Assembly (NCBI GenBank): GCA_038501625.1
Contig: JAZAYU010000014.1
Coordinates: 372,001-436,000 of the forward strand
Length of the DNA: 64,000 nt
Direction of reading: 5' to 3'
DNA from: Corbicula japonica
Taxonomy: Eukaryota > Mollusca > Bivalvia > Venerida > Cyrenidae
Each line of letters begins with the position of its first letter. Positions within the stretch are counted from its first letter, which is position 1. The notes under the pieces are model-generated. The model did not search any database. It worked only from the letters and a program-made list of their open reading frames with translations, and had not been told where the DNA came from. Below are positions 39,701 to 49,860 of this stretch, one piece after another. The position numbers were made by a program, and so were the translations under genes.

Positions 39701-42700
39701 AATCCTAACGACGATGGATGTTGTGGAAATTCCACTATATCCACAACAACAGAAATTTGCTGTCAGCTTACAACTCAGCCAGGAGGCCAATATATGACTT
39801 GCTGCAAAGAAAAGAGTTTTGACACAAGAAACGCATTATGCTGTGACGGTAAACCGAGGGATAAGAAAGACAAATCTGACAACTGCTGCTGTGGCAATAC
39901 CACTTTTGATACAAACAAACAGATTTGCTGCAGTGGGGTTCCTCAGCCGCTTCAAGGAAATAACAAAAATCTTACCAAATGTTGTTTGTCAGCAAGTTAC
40001 GATTCATCAAGTGCAATATGCTGCAGTGGACAAGTAATTAAAAAAAGAAAAGATAGCGACAACTGGTGTTGTAACATGAAACCTTATGACACGAATTCCG
40101 AAGTATGTTGCGCTGGACAGTCTGTTGCTAAATCATACGGGGCTAATACTCAATGTTGTGGTCAAAGTTCTTTCGATTCTTCAAGTCAGATTTGTTGTGA
40201 TGAAAAAGTAAGAGACAAAGTAAACAAAACTGATGATTGGTGCTGTGGAAGAACAACGTTTGATTCGCGTTCTCAAGTCTGTTGTGATGGAATGAATCCC
40301 CAGCCGTCGTATGGGAAAAATACGATCTGCTGCAATGGACAAAGTTTTGATTCTACCAAGCATGCCTGTTGTGATGGCAAACTTGTTGAAAAGAAGAACA
40401 AAAATGACGACTGTTGTTGTGGTAACAACACCATTGATTCGAAATCAGAAATATGTTGCAGTAAATCACCACAGCCAGTCGTTGGTAGTATAGAATATAC
40501 ATCTTGTTGCAATAATGTAAGTTTTGATACTAGAAAATCTCTCTGTTGTGAAGGACAGGTTACTAATAAAAAAAATAAAGACGATGATTGTTGTTGTGGT
40601 AAATCGACCTTTAGTGCAGTAACTCAGATCTGCTGTAATGGAAACGCTCAAGATCTTGTTGGTGGCATATCTACTAAATGCTGTGGAGATATAGGGTATG
40701 ATTCTTCGAAATTCATATGTCAAGACTTTGAACTAAGAAAGAAGGCCAATGCTGATGACAACATGTTCTGTGGCAAGACAACAATGAACACCAATACTCA
40801 AATATGTTGCAGTGGAAATCCGGTAAAGTTATATGAAGAAACTATGTGTTGCGGAAAAGAAAGTTTTAATCCAAAAGAGCAAGTATGTTGTACTGATAAT
40901 AAAATTTTCGTTAAAACCAGCAAGGACGACAATTGGTGCTGTGGAAAGGATCAAACGTTTAATACAGCGAATGAACTATGTTGTAATGGTGTTTCACAGC
41001 CTGTAGTCGGGGGTATTAATTCAGCCTGTTGCAACAAGCAGAGCTACGATACAAGAAAACAGATATGTTTTGATGACCAACTTTATAACAAGAGAGGTGC
41101 GGACGATGATTGTAGATGTGGAAATACCACGTTTAATACAGCGACAGAAATGTGTTGTGATGGTGTTCCAAGTTCGCCTAAACCAGACATCAAGTTTGGA
41201 TCATGTTGTTGGAAGAAGAGTTTTAATACTCAAATTGAAGTTTGCTGTGGCGAAGATGTAAGGAAGAAGGATGATGTAAGTCACGACGGCTGTTGTGGCA
41301 AAGTAACGTTCGATTCTCAGAAACAGATTTGCTGTGTTGACACCCCTCAAACTAGAACTGCTGGAGATTTGACGATGTGTTGTCTCAAGAAAAGCTTTAA
41401 TCCAGACACAGAAATCTGCTGCAAAAATGATGTAAGAAAGAAAGAAAGTAATGATGACAACTGTTGTTGTGGCAACTCGACATTTAACACAGAAAAAGAA
41501 ATTTGCTGCAATGACACTCCCCAGCCTAGACAAGGAAATAATACTAACTGTTGTGGCACTGTTAGTTACGACGCTGATAAGTTTATTTGCTACGAAAACA
41601 ACCTGTATAAAAAGGTTACCTCTGAGGATGACTGGGTATGTGGTAAAACGACCTTTAACACTAAAAGGCAGGTTTGTTGTGCAGGAAAACCACAAGATCT
41701 GTTCAAAGGAAATACAAAATGTTGCGGTTCTGTTAGTTACGACGAAACTGACAGTGTTTGTTGCGATAATGCAGTTGTTAAGAAATCAAAGAGCACTGAC
41801 AATGCATGCTGCGGTAAGAAAACTCTCAACCCGGAACTACAGATTTGCTGCCAGGAAGAAATTCAGGACAGGACGGCGGGACCATATTCGATGTGTTGTG
41901 GAAAGCGTTCGATCAATCCAAGTGCTGAGGTGTGCTGTGACGATTTAAGAATCCTGAAAAAGATCAGTAAAGATGACAATTGTTGTTGTGGAAATATGAC
42001 TTATAATACCGCAACAGAAGTGTGCTGCGTCGGAGTTGCAAAACAGGCACCAACGAAGAATGTGAAAGACGCTAAATGCTGTGGAGACAAAGCCTATAGT
42101 ATAGAACAGCAGATCTGCTGTGAAAGCAAGTTGCAGGATGCGGTTGGAGGAATAAAGAACACGCGGTGCTGTCAAGATCAGGCATACGATATTACTCAGA
42201 TGGTATGTTGTGGAGGTAAACTGCGCAAGGTAGACAAGCCCGGAGATAGTTGGTGTTGTGGTGACGGAACGTACAACCCATCCTCAGAAATCTGCTGCCC
42301 CAACAAGCCGAAAGACGTGGCACAGCCTATTAAGGGCAAAAGTACTATGTGCTGTTTAGGTGTAAGTTATGACTCGTCAATGGATATGTGCTGTGACGGC
42401 GTTGTTCAACATGCTTGGCTGGGAACAAAGACAAGATGCTGCGGTAAACGAAGCTACAACCCCGAGAGAGGAATTTGCTGTAACAATACCGTTGTTGAGA
42501 AAACACTGCCATGGGATGACTGTTGCTGCTGTGGAAAGACGTACTTCAGTGCCAAACAAGTTTGCTGCAACTGTGAAGTGCAAGGTAATAAAATTTGATA
42601 CATAGTAAATGTTATTTTAAATCTGAAATCGATGAAACCATAACTTTGAACCCAATGGAACATTACAAAAATGATAAAAAATAATGCTTCTAAGCTCGGT

Positions 42701-43443
42701 TTAACTCAGCCTGTTATTGAAAATTGAAAAGGGTACTCTCCATGTGGCAAAGCGCCGGGTTGGCCGCACAAGTAAGAAGTCAAATTAAACGCTAATTTCA
42801 AACCAAACGATGTTTTGCACATGACGGCGACTATGGCACAATCTGTTCTATGAACAGACGAGTGTGGCCCCAGATACGTTTAACATAGAATAATTAGAAA
42901 ATGGATTAGTTGACTATATTAAATAATATTGTGCGAGAAAGCTTTCTCAGAGATAACAATTTGCTCTATAAACAGAAATCGGTTAGAACAAGCATGAAGT
43001 TGAGCCCGTCTAATTTATACTTGTAGTTAAATAGGCAGCCGGTGTGAATTTTATTATTAAATTTTCTTCTTTCTTGTCTTTTGTTTGTTCTCGTTTCTTT
43101 TCCAACCTATCGTATTTAGTGACTGTTTTGTTTTTCTCTGTCAGTTTGTTTTGCTTAACTTTTGATGTCGTTTGATTCATCTTTCAGGTTTATTTTTACA
43201 TGAATTGCCAGAGTGTCTGAAGTTATGTTGATTTTCCTTTTAGGTAAATGCGGCGGAGCAGGCACGAAATGTTGCGGAAAAACGAGTTACGATCCAGAAC
43301 TCAACATATGTTGCGGTGGCAGTGTTAAACCGAGGACTTATGGTGAAGAGAGCTACTGTTGTGGGGAATACGTTTACACGCCAAAACTGGCGCTTTGCTG
43401 TGGAGATTATGTAAAGTGGAAAATGAGTAGAATCCCATGGTAA
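18731..43443 (+). CDS. Giant secreted VWA-galaxin repeat protein (12 coding exons, 5146 aa)
   Basis: Exons: 18731-18788, 19027-19044, 21087-21110, 22920-23093, 23955-24151, 25694-25911, 26399-26550, 27260-27283, 27782-28002, 28220-28301, 28512-42584, 43244-43443. Every intron is GT-AG and all phases agree; the sum is 15,441 nt including TAA. The protein begins with a signal peptide (residues 1-~26, hydrophobic GVIVLIS). It then has one galaxin double unit (34-91), a VWA domain (92-~280) with MIDAS residues D105, S107, S109, T175 and D208, a short SPVPRPE linker, and about 80 galaxin double units to the C-terminus. No transmembrane segment or other enzyme domain is seen. Galaxin is a secreted coral skeletal-matrix protein with di-cysteine repeats; VWA domains with intact MIDAS bind ligands through a metal ion. 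An extracellular structural role (shell matrix, adhesive or mucus) is inference. I know of no described protein with this architecture and size. Confidence 0.92.
19207..19786. repeat. Intronic inverted-repeat element (~580 bp)
   Basis: Arms of about 155 bp (19207-19365 and 19633-19786) are imperfect reverse complements; for example CGCTGGTGAAGCGAGAAAAT at the left answers ATTTTCTCGCTTCACCAGCG at the right, and CAAGCAATTCTTTAAAAAAA answers a TTTAAAGAATTGCTTG stretch. It lies in the intron between exons 2 and 3 and has no coding capacity. Confidence 0.7.
20169..20863. repeat. Intronic inverted-repeat element, copy 2 of the family at 122-444
   Basis: Left end GGACTTACATGTACCACACTC and the complement of the right end GGGCTTACAACACTTCTCC match, followed by shared arms about 220 bp long (AAAATTATCAAAATCT, GGCAAAATGCCGTTCAA, GTATCTTTATTTT, AACAGTAA, AAATTCCCTAAAC). 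Longer and more symmetric than copy 1. Confidence 0.75.
21199..21479. repeat. 281-bp hAT-like MITE
   Basis: Terminal inverted repeats ATGGCAAGCGG(A/T)TTGCACAATT are nearly perfect. Flanks TAAAAAGT (21191-21198) and AAAAAAGT (21480-21487) form a possible 8-bp target duplication with one mismatch, as in hAT elements. The interior is built of palindromic GATAACCAT/CGATATCCAT words and looks like a multiply folded foldback. Confidence 0.65.
22920..23093 (+). CDS. Exon 4: N-terminal galaxin double unit
   Basis: Encodes CGQDPQTQVCCEGK, DTCCCGFAGSFNPKSLICC and DIKCCR-like segments, i.e. the same CC..CCG..ICC spacing as the large array but placed before the VWA domain. The acceptor is TTGTTTAAG and the donor GTAGGT (23094). 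An AG|GTGAAC donor 4 nt downstream would break the VWA frame and is rejected. Confidence 0.85.
23955..26550 (+). CDS. Exons 5-7: von Willebrand factor A domain
   Basis: Three exons (23955-24151, 25694-25911, 26399-26550; junction phases 0 and 2) give a full-length VWA domain of about 185 residues. The order is KSDIVFVTDSSESLS (DxSxS MIDAS), LGSVTYNHF, the helix leading to IPYIRGSTDTASGI (MIDAS Thr), NTMIVMTDGGSDD (MIDAS Asp), VVGIGDGVNKTELQLVAS and LFFATDFDAG. All five metal-coordinating positions are present, so divalent-metal-dependent ligand binding is expected from the family. Introns 5 and 6 are 1.5 and 0.5 kb and hold no gene. Confidence 0.95.
27260..28301 (+). CDS. Exons 8-10: linker and first galaxin units after the VWA domain
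   Basis: A 24-nt exon (27260-27283) encodes the proline-rich linker SPVPRPE. Exon 9 (27782-28002) encodes galaxin units including CGKLFYDPKKEVCC, CCGDNAYDDSVYICC and CCYESYDSRDSICC. Exon 10 (28220-28301) adds GCCGNVSYNASERFCCD. Phases are 1, 1, 0, 1. These units lack the long KK..DD loop typical of the main array and are more diverged. Confidence 0.85.
28512..42584 (+). CDS. Exon 11: 14,073-bp uninterrupted galaxin repeat exon
   Basis: One open exon encodes residues ~390-5080 as about 80 double units of 57-61 residues (~175-180 bp). Half A is CCG(K/N)TT(M/F)N(T/S)...(I/V)CC(D/N)GxPQPxxG..T. Half B is CCGx(S)(Y/F)D....(I/V)CC(D/E)xxxxKK(R)xxxDD. The acceptor is TTAACAG at 28511, the donor G|GTAATA at 42585. 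In many units the second CCG is preceded by a third Cys. GNTT/GNST/GNTS sequons follow many CCG pairs. Units differ at many synonymous and non-synonymous sites, so the array is not a recent homogenised satellite. The many antisense and shifted frames here are shadows of this coding sequence. Confidence 0.95.
43244..43443 (+). CDS. Exon 12: C-terminal galaxin units and stop
   Basis: Begins after TTTTAG in phase 1 (G|GT AAA TGC) and encodes AGTKCCGKTSYDPELNICCGG and SYCCGEYVYTPKLALCCGDY, ending MSRIPW and TAA. The two halves keep galaxin spacing. It is separated from exon 11 by a 659-bp intron. Confidence 0.87.
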
Positions 43444-43965
43444 AGGAATAATTCATTGAAGTAAGTAGAGTATTCATCATGTGTTATGTGATAGAAAGCC
43501 TTTTAAAAAGGCTTGATATTTGGATTAAATACAGTGTTCATTCAGTGCATTATGGTAGAATCCCATTAGAAAAGTGAAATAAGTAAGGTAATATATTAAA
43601 GTTGGTAATTCACTAAACGTTGCTTAGTATGGAAGAAGTGATAAAAAAACTGAGTGCAAATTCAGCCATGGTTTATGCGACACAAGTGTTGAACGTTCCA
43701 GTTTACTTCGATTAATTACAGCATAGATTACTTGACCAATATAATAGTGAAAACCTTTCGTTTGGTAAGGATTGTGCAAATGAGCAAGGAACCCTCTCTT
43801 GAACGAACTCAGTAAAAGTGAATATGTTGTTTTTGGAATAAATGTGTTGTGTGGTTTTGAGAGCGTCCATTGTCGGTCTTAGTTTAAATTTCATATTATT
43901 TATATTTTCAGATAATCAAGCACTAGTACATCGGTCAAATAAAGGGAATCATCAAAAAATCCTGT
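43444..43965 (+). other. Spliced 3' untranslated region with polyadenylation signal
   Basis: A strong donor GAA|GTAAGTAG at 43461 lies 17 nt after the stop and pairs with the acceptor ATATTTTCAG at 43902-43911. The short last exon carries AATAAA at 43938-43943. The exact cleavage site is not visible; the end given is approximate. A stop this close to the last junction is below the ~50-nt limit normally needed to trigger nonsense-mediated decay. Confidence 0.6.
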
Positions 43966-46050
43966 ATAAGTCTTGTTATTTTATCATGCCTTAATTTCTG
44001 TTACAAACATAATGACACATCATGTCATGGTAATCCATGCGGTTCATAATTCATGATTTCATTCACTGCTATGACCATTCTCTTACGTAAGACAAGCACA
44101 GTATTTACTATTTACGTTCTTAATACACTTCTGATGCACATTGCCTATGTACATCCTAAACATATATAAGCGGTGCACATTGTCGCTGAATACCATTTGA
44201 TAGTTCATATAATGTATTATCTATGGCTACTCCTATATTACGCGACCTTAGTTGAGTACGACGGAAATCGGAGTAAAAACCAAACTTAAGTCTTTTTCAA
44301 ACCAAGCCTGCAAAATTTTGATATGCCTCGTGTCCGGTTGCTGTCAAAGCTCATCTTTCATAATTAAACATTAAACATGACTGTAGCGTTGTTGGAAATG
44401 TGTGTGTGTGGGGGGCAGTAAAATCTGATTGGCGTTTAGTTTTGTTAGACTATGTCTGATTTTTACTGAGATTCTGAGAGTAAATTCTGTTTACATGTGA
44501 AAATGTTGGGCCAAAAACGTTTCCGCTCTAAACAATCATTAAAGAATTACCATATCATATCAAATCTTAAAATTGAACATCGCCTGATAGTGTTATTGTT
44601 GTTGCTGTTGTTGATGATAATGATGATGATTTTTCGACAAAAACTACGCTCTCAGACGGGTGATGCATTAAGATACATTGAAACTCTCGTATATACAACG
44701 ATGATATGCTTAAACTTGATTGCTGGGTTCATTTTAACTATATTGTTTATTGTTAGTATAAAGAACAGGATCTTTCATTATTTCATTTCATAAGTCTTAG
44801 CTTTATACTTTCACAAGTCTTTCATAATCATATGTATTTGGCATTTATGTACGTATTTCATCTGAGACACATTTAGCTATTACTGTATTCTATGTTTTGT
44901 TGTGCTTTTCATGTCACTTTCTGTTAATTACATCATTCAATTGGAATATTTTTCTGATGTATGATATGATATCAACATTAAATAAAAAAATAAAAATACT
45001 CTATCAAATTAATTTATATACTTTTAAGTGTATATGAGTGTTCTGTGTGGGATAACAGTATACTAAGTATAATTTAAATCATTTAAAAATGCCGATTTTA
45101 GATTACATCTGTTGATTTGTACCTCGATCATCACGCGCCTGTTAGGTCATATTTGGGAGTATTATTTTATTATGGGTTAATTTACTTTTTTCTTCAAATT
45201 GTTAAGGTTTCGCAATATGATGTAAACACTGGGGAAATAATTTACCAAATAAATAAAAAAAACATGTGTGTCTTGTTGTGTTATTTAATTCTTTGCAATT
45301 TTATATTTATATTATTGTTTATTTTGCGGCTTTGATGAAAGGCAAGGCCCAGCGCAGTTTCTTTATCTGAAGGGGAACACATATGTGACATTGTATATTT
45401 GGGTGATGAAATGAAAGTTCGTCCGTGAAAGTTCGATTTAATCACAATTGGACCAATTCTTTTAAAGTTGGTGTCGATATTGTTCTTGATGCACATCATA
45501 TTATTCTTCACTCGAGCTTTCCACCCAAATTTCCAGACGATTAAACATAGTGTCTGTGTTAAGCTGCATACTTTCAGATAAATTGTAAATCTGCAATATT
45601 GTTAGCAGACTAGCAGTCTTTAGATAAATAAAATATGAATCCGTTTAATTTGGTAAATTCGAACTAAAAGTTAATATATACATGTATAACATAGTAAAAA
45701 GATATTGGTACGCGTAAATTGAGTTCTTTGTTGCTAGCTTGTAAAACATAAAGTGCACTTTCATTTGACCATTTAGGTTAGATACAGTAATTAATTTCAC
45801 ATAGACTCCAAGTTAAGCTTCATCTCCTATTCTGAATTAGCTATTGGGTCAATCCCTTAAATCTGACTTTTGCAAATAAATCTAACCTAGAGACATCAAA
45901 AAAAACACAACAAAATTATAGCGTAACAAGTAAATTTTTCGCGACATGCACTAGAATACCACCACTCTCAGCTGTGCGCCACTTTCAATTTCACTTTGAC
46001 CAAAATATTAATCATTTATAAAGATAAAAATTTTCAAACACTAAAAAAAA
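43966..46050. other. AT-rich intergenic DNA
   Basis: Contains a short (TG)n run (about 44398-44411) and a GTTGTTGTTGCTGTTG/ATGATGATG stretch near 44595-44632. Open frames of 98, 72 and 76 codons have no recognisable domains and low-complexity hydrophobic content; none is called. Confidence 0.4.
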
Positions 46051-46052
46051 CA

Positions 46053-46500
46053 AGAGGGTCCATAGGACCTTTGCTCGCTTACCTGTCAACAACTCCTCAA
46101 TGGTTGCAAGAGTTGTGTGCAAGTTTAGTAAAATCAAGTAAAATAATAAAGCTGCTATTGTAGAGAAAAAAGTCAAAATAGCTTACTTTGGCTCTTTTAA
46201 GGGCCATAACTCTGGAACCCATAATGGTGTCTAGCTGATTCAAAGAAAGGAACCGAGATCTTACAGTAACTCAAGTATTATGCAAGTCTTATTAAATTCA
46301 AATCAAAAATGAAGCTGCTATTGTGCAGACAAGGTCTAAAAAGTTATTTTACACTTTCAGGGGCCATAACTCTGGAAACCAAAATGCAATATGGCAATTT
46401 CAAGAAAGAAAACGAGATCTTATGGTAATGAAAATTAAGACCACTATTGTGCAGACAAGCTTTTATTATAACTTGACCTAATGACCTAGTTTTCAAGGTC
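46053..46500. repeat. Dispersed bivalve-type repeat head with GGGCCATAACTCTGG cores
   Basis: Starts CAAGAGGGTCCATAGGACC..TTGCTCGCTTACCTG, then two ~160-bp segments each with AAGCTGCTATTGT.. and GGGCCATAACTCTGGAA (46199 and 46360 regions). I recognise this leader and core from interspersed repeats common in bivalve genomes; the family name was not recalled. It runs directly into the 145-bp array. Confidence 0.65.
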
Positions 46501-48860
46501 ACATGACACAGTTAGGAACTTGACCTAGATATCATTGAGATAAACATTCTGACCAAGCTTGAAGAAGGTCGGCCCAAAACTAAGAATGCTGGAGTGCAGA
46601 TATGCTGTTTAATTAATTCGACCTAGTGAACTAGTTTTCAAGGTCACATGATCCAATTACGAATATGACCTAGATATCATTCTGACCAAGTTTGAATAAG
46701 ATCGGACTAAAATTAAGACTTTAAGAGTTCGGACAAGCTTTTTCTATAATTTGACCTTCGTTCTCGAGGTCACAGGAACCATTTTCGAACTTGACCTGGA
46801 TATCATTGAGATAAACATTTTGACCAAGTTTGAAGAAGATCAGACCAAAATAAAGGCCGCTAGAGTGCGGACAAGCTTTTTATATAATTTGACGTAGTGA
46901 CCTAGACTTCAAGGTCACATGACCCACTTTCAAACTTGACCTAGAAATCATTGAGATAAACATTTTGGCCAAGTTTGAAGAAGATCGGACCAAAATTAAG
47001 GCCGCTAGAGTTTGGACAAGCTTTTTATATAATTTGGCCTGTTGACCTAGATTTCAAGGTTACATGACCCAGTTTCAAACTTGACCTAGATATTATTGAG
47101 AGAAACACTCTGACCACGTTTGAAGAAGATCCCACCAAAATTAAGACCGATTGAGTGCAGACGAGCTTTTCCTTTATTTTGACCTAATAACCTTGTTTTT
47201 GGGTCACATGACCCAGTTACGATCAAGACCTAGATATCATTGAGATAAACATTCTGACCAAGTTCAAAAAAAGATCGGACCAAAATTAAGACCGCTAGAG
47301 TGCGGACGAGTTTTTGTATAATTTGACATTGTGACCTAGATTTCAAGGTCACATGACCTAGTTTTGAACTTGGCTTAGATATCATTGAGATAATTATTGT
47401 GACTAAGTTTGAAGAAAATGCCACCAAAATTGTGATTGCTAGAGTGCAGACAAGCTTTTCCTTTAATTTGACATAGTGACCTAGTTTTAAGGGTCACATG
47501 ACCCAGTTACGAAATTGACCTAGATATCATTGAGATAAACATTCTGACCAAGTTTAAAGAAGATTGCACCAAAATTAAGCGAATAGAGTGTGGACAAGTT
47601 TTTTTCTATAATTTGACCTTGTGACCTAGTTTTGAAGGTCACATGACGCAGTAACGAACTTGACCTTGACCTAGATATCATTGAGATAAACATTCTGACC
47701 AAGCTTGAAGAAGGTCGGCCCAAAACTAAGAATGCTGGAGTGCAGATAAGCTGTTTAATTAATTCGACCTAGTGAACTAGTTTTCAAGGTCACATGATCC
47801 AATTACGAATATGACCTAGATATCATTCTGACCAAGTTTGAATAAGATCGGACTAAAATTAAGACTTTAAGAGTTCGGACAAGCTTTTTCTATAATTTGA
47901 CCTTAGTTCTCGAGGTCACAGGAACCATTTTCGAACTTGACCTGGATATCATTGAGATAAACATTTTGACCAAGTTTGAAGAAGATCAGACCAAAATAAA
48001 GGCCGCTAGAGTGCGGACAAGCTTTTTATATAATTTGACGTAGTGACCTAGATTTCAAGGTCACATGACCCACTTTCAAACTTGACCTAGAAATCATTGA
48101 GATAAACATTTTGACCAAGTTTGAAGAAGATCGGACCAAAATTAAGGCCGCTAGAGTGTGGACAAGCTTTTTATATAATTTGGCCTGTTGACCTAGATTT
48201 CAAGGTTACATGACCCAGTTTCAAACTTGACCTAGATATTATTGAGAGAAACACTCTGACCACGTTTGAAGAAGATCCCACCAAAATTAAGACCGATTGA
48301 GTGCAGACGAGCTTTTCCTTTATTTTGACCTAATAACCTTGTTTTTGGGTCACATGACCCAGTTACGATCAAGACCTAGATATCATTGAGATAAACATTC
48401 TGACCAAGTTCAAAAAAAGATCGGACCAAAATTAAGACCGCTAGAGTGCGGACGAGTTTTTGTATAATTTGACATTGTGACCTAGATTTCAAGGTCACAT
48501 GACCTAGTTTTGAACTTGGCTTAGTGTCATTGAGATAATTATTGTGACTAAGTTTGAAGAAAATGCCACCAAAATTGTGATTGCTAGAGTGCAGACAAGC
48601 TTTTCCTTTAATTTGACATAGTGACCTAGTTTTAAGGGTCACATGACCCAGTTACGAAATTGACCTAGATATCATTGAGATAAACATTCTGACCAAGTTT
48701 AAAAAAGATTGCACCAAAATTAAGCGAATAGAGTGTGGACAAGTTTTTTTCTATAATTTGACCTTGTGACCTAGTTTTGAAGGTCACATGACGCAGTTAC
48801 GAACTTGACCTTGACCTAGATATTATTTAGATAAACATTTCTGACCAAGTTTGAAGAGGA
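46500..48860. repeat. 145-bp tandem array with a 1,146-bp higher-order duplication
   Basis: Units contain GACCTAGATATCATTGAGATAAAC, TCTGACCAAGTTTGAAGAAGATCGGACCAAAATTAAG-like text, GCTAGAGTGCGGACAAGC and TTCAAGGTCACATGACCCAGTT. Successive GAGATAAACATT positions (46802, 46947, 47092, 47236) are 144-145 bp apart. A block starting near 46530 recurs near 47677 at an offset of about 1,146 bp with very high identity. Minus-strand open frames are repeat by-products. Confidence 0.88.
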
Positions 48861-49860
48861 AAGGGTTAAAGACTGGTTTGGTCAAGATCAGGGCCAAAGA
48901 CAATAAAACAGAGAATAGAGACCATACTCAATTCTCAAGCATCTGACTGCCGAAAACTTATACTAGTCTCAGAAAAAAATCAAATGTTTGAGTTCTGAGA
49001 CCTCCAATTAACTTTCCAGTTTTTGTACATACACTGTATACAGCTGAGACCTCTCTTAAATTTAGTCTTTGAGAATATGTCATGTCTCTAGCATAATTTA
49101 TAAAAAATAAACACCGCAATATTAAAATAACGAGCGTCACCCCTGCCAGCATTACCGTACGAAGAAGTATTAGTTAATGTTTACTCGGGTTGTCGCGCGG
49201 TTCCCACCCCCGATTCCCACCCCTCCGTCCTGCATTATGTGGCAAAGTTTAATGACGATAGCCTGCCACTATTGATTCTTTTCCGGGGCCAGATACATGA
49301 TTTCCAGAAAAGGGGTTCGTAAAGGATATTCTTGGGGTAGTTACAAAACTTTCAATCTGTTAGCCAAAATCTTATTTTTTTTTCTGGTTTTGCTTATCAT
49401 ATTTCTGAAATGCCAGAACGAGGCTAACTGGTAACCGGCGTTAAAGGCATTTCGTTCAGTATGTGAAGTAGTCCAGTAACAAAGTAAATTCATTCCCATA
49501 GGGTTCAATGTTAAATTCCCAATAATCAATGTATATTAATCACGATTTCTTTCAACTAAACCTTATATTTTGGTGTGAATATCTACAAAATATGTATACT
49601 GGCCGCCCCCCCCCCCCCGCCCTCAAAAAAAAATGAGGTTCTACACTGGATAAACACATCGTTTTTGTTGTGTTATGATAGATTGGGACCGTTATCTGTC
49701 CATCCTCATCGAATATACTATCAAATACCTACGGGGAGGGGACGGCCAGTTTATACAAAGTTTGGAGAAAACGGGGTCCGTCTTCAAAGCCCCTGTGAGG
49801 AAATCGGGGGTTAACTTACTTGTGACAATATAACTGATCTTTATCCGGCCGGAAGGTGGC
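48861..49860. other. Intergenic DNA with short homopolymers
   Basis: No recognisable gene. Holds a poly-C run (about 49605-49619) followed by an A run. Confidence 0.4.

Noticed and set aside
28564..42663. Dozens of antisense and shifted open frames overlapping the galaxin exon
   Set aside because: They are shadows of the TGY-rich coding repeat; they have no independent domains and end at repeat irregularities.
46500..48860. CRISPR-like regular array
   Set aside because: Units are contiguous without distinct spacers and the context is a eukaryotic genome; it is a tandem satellite.
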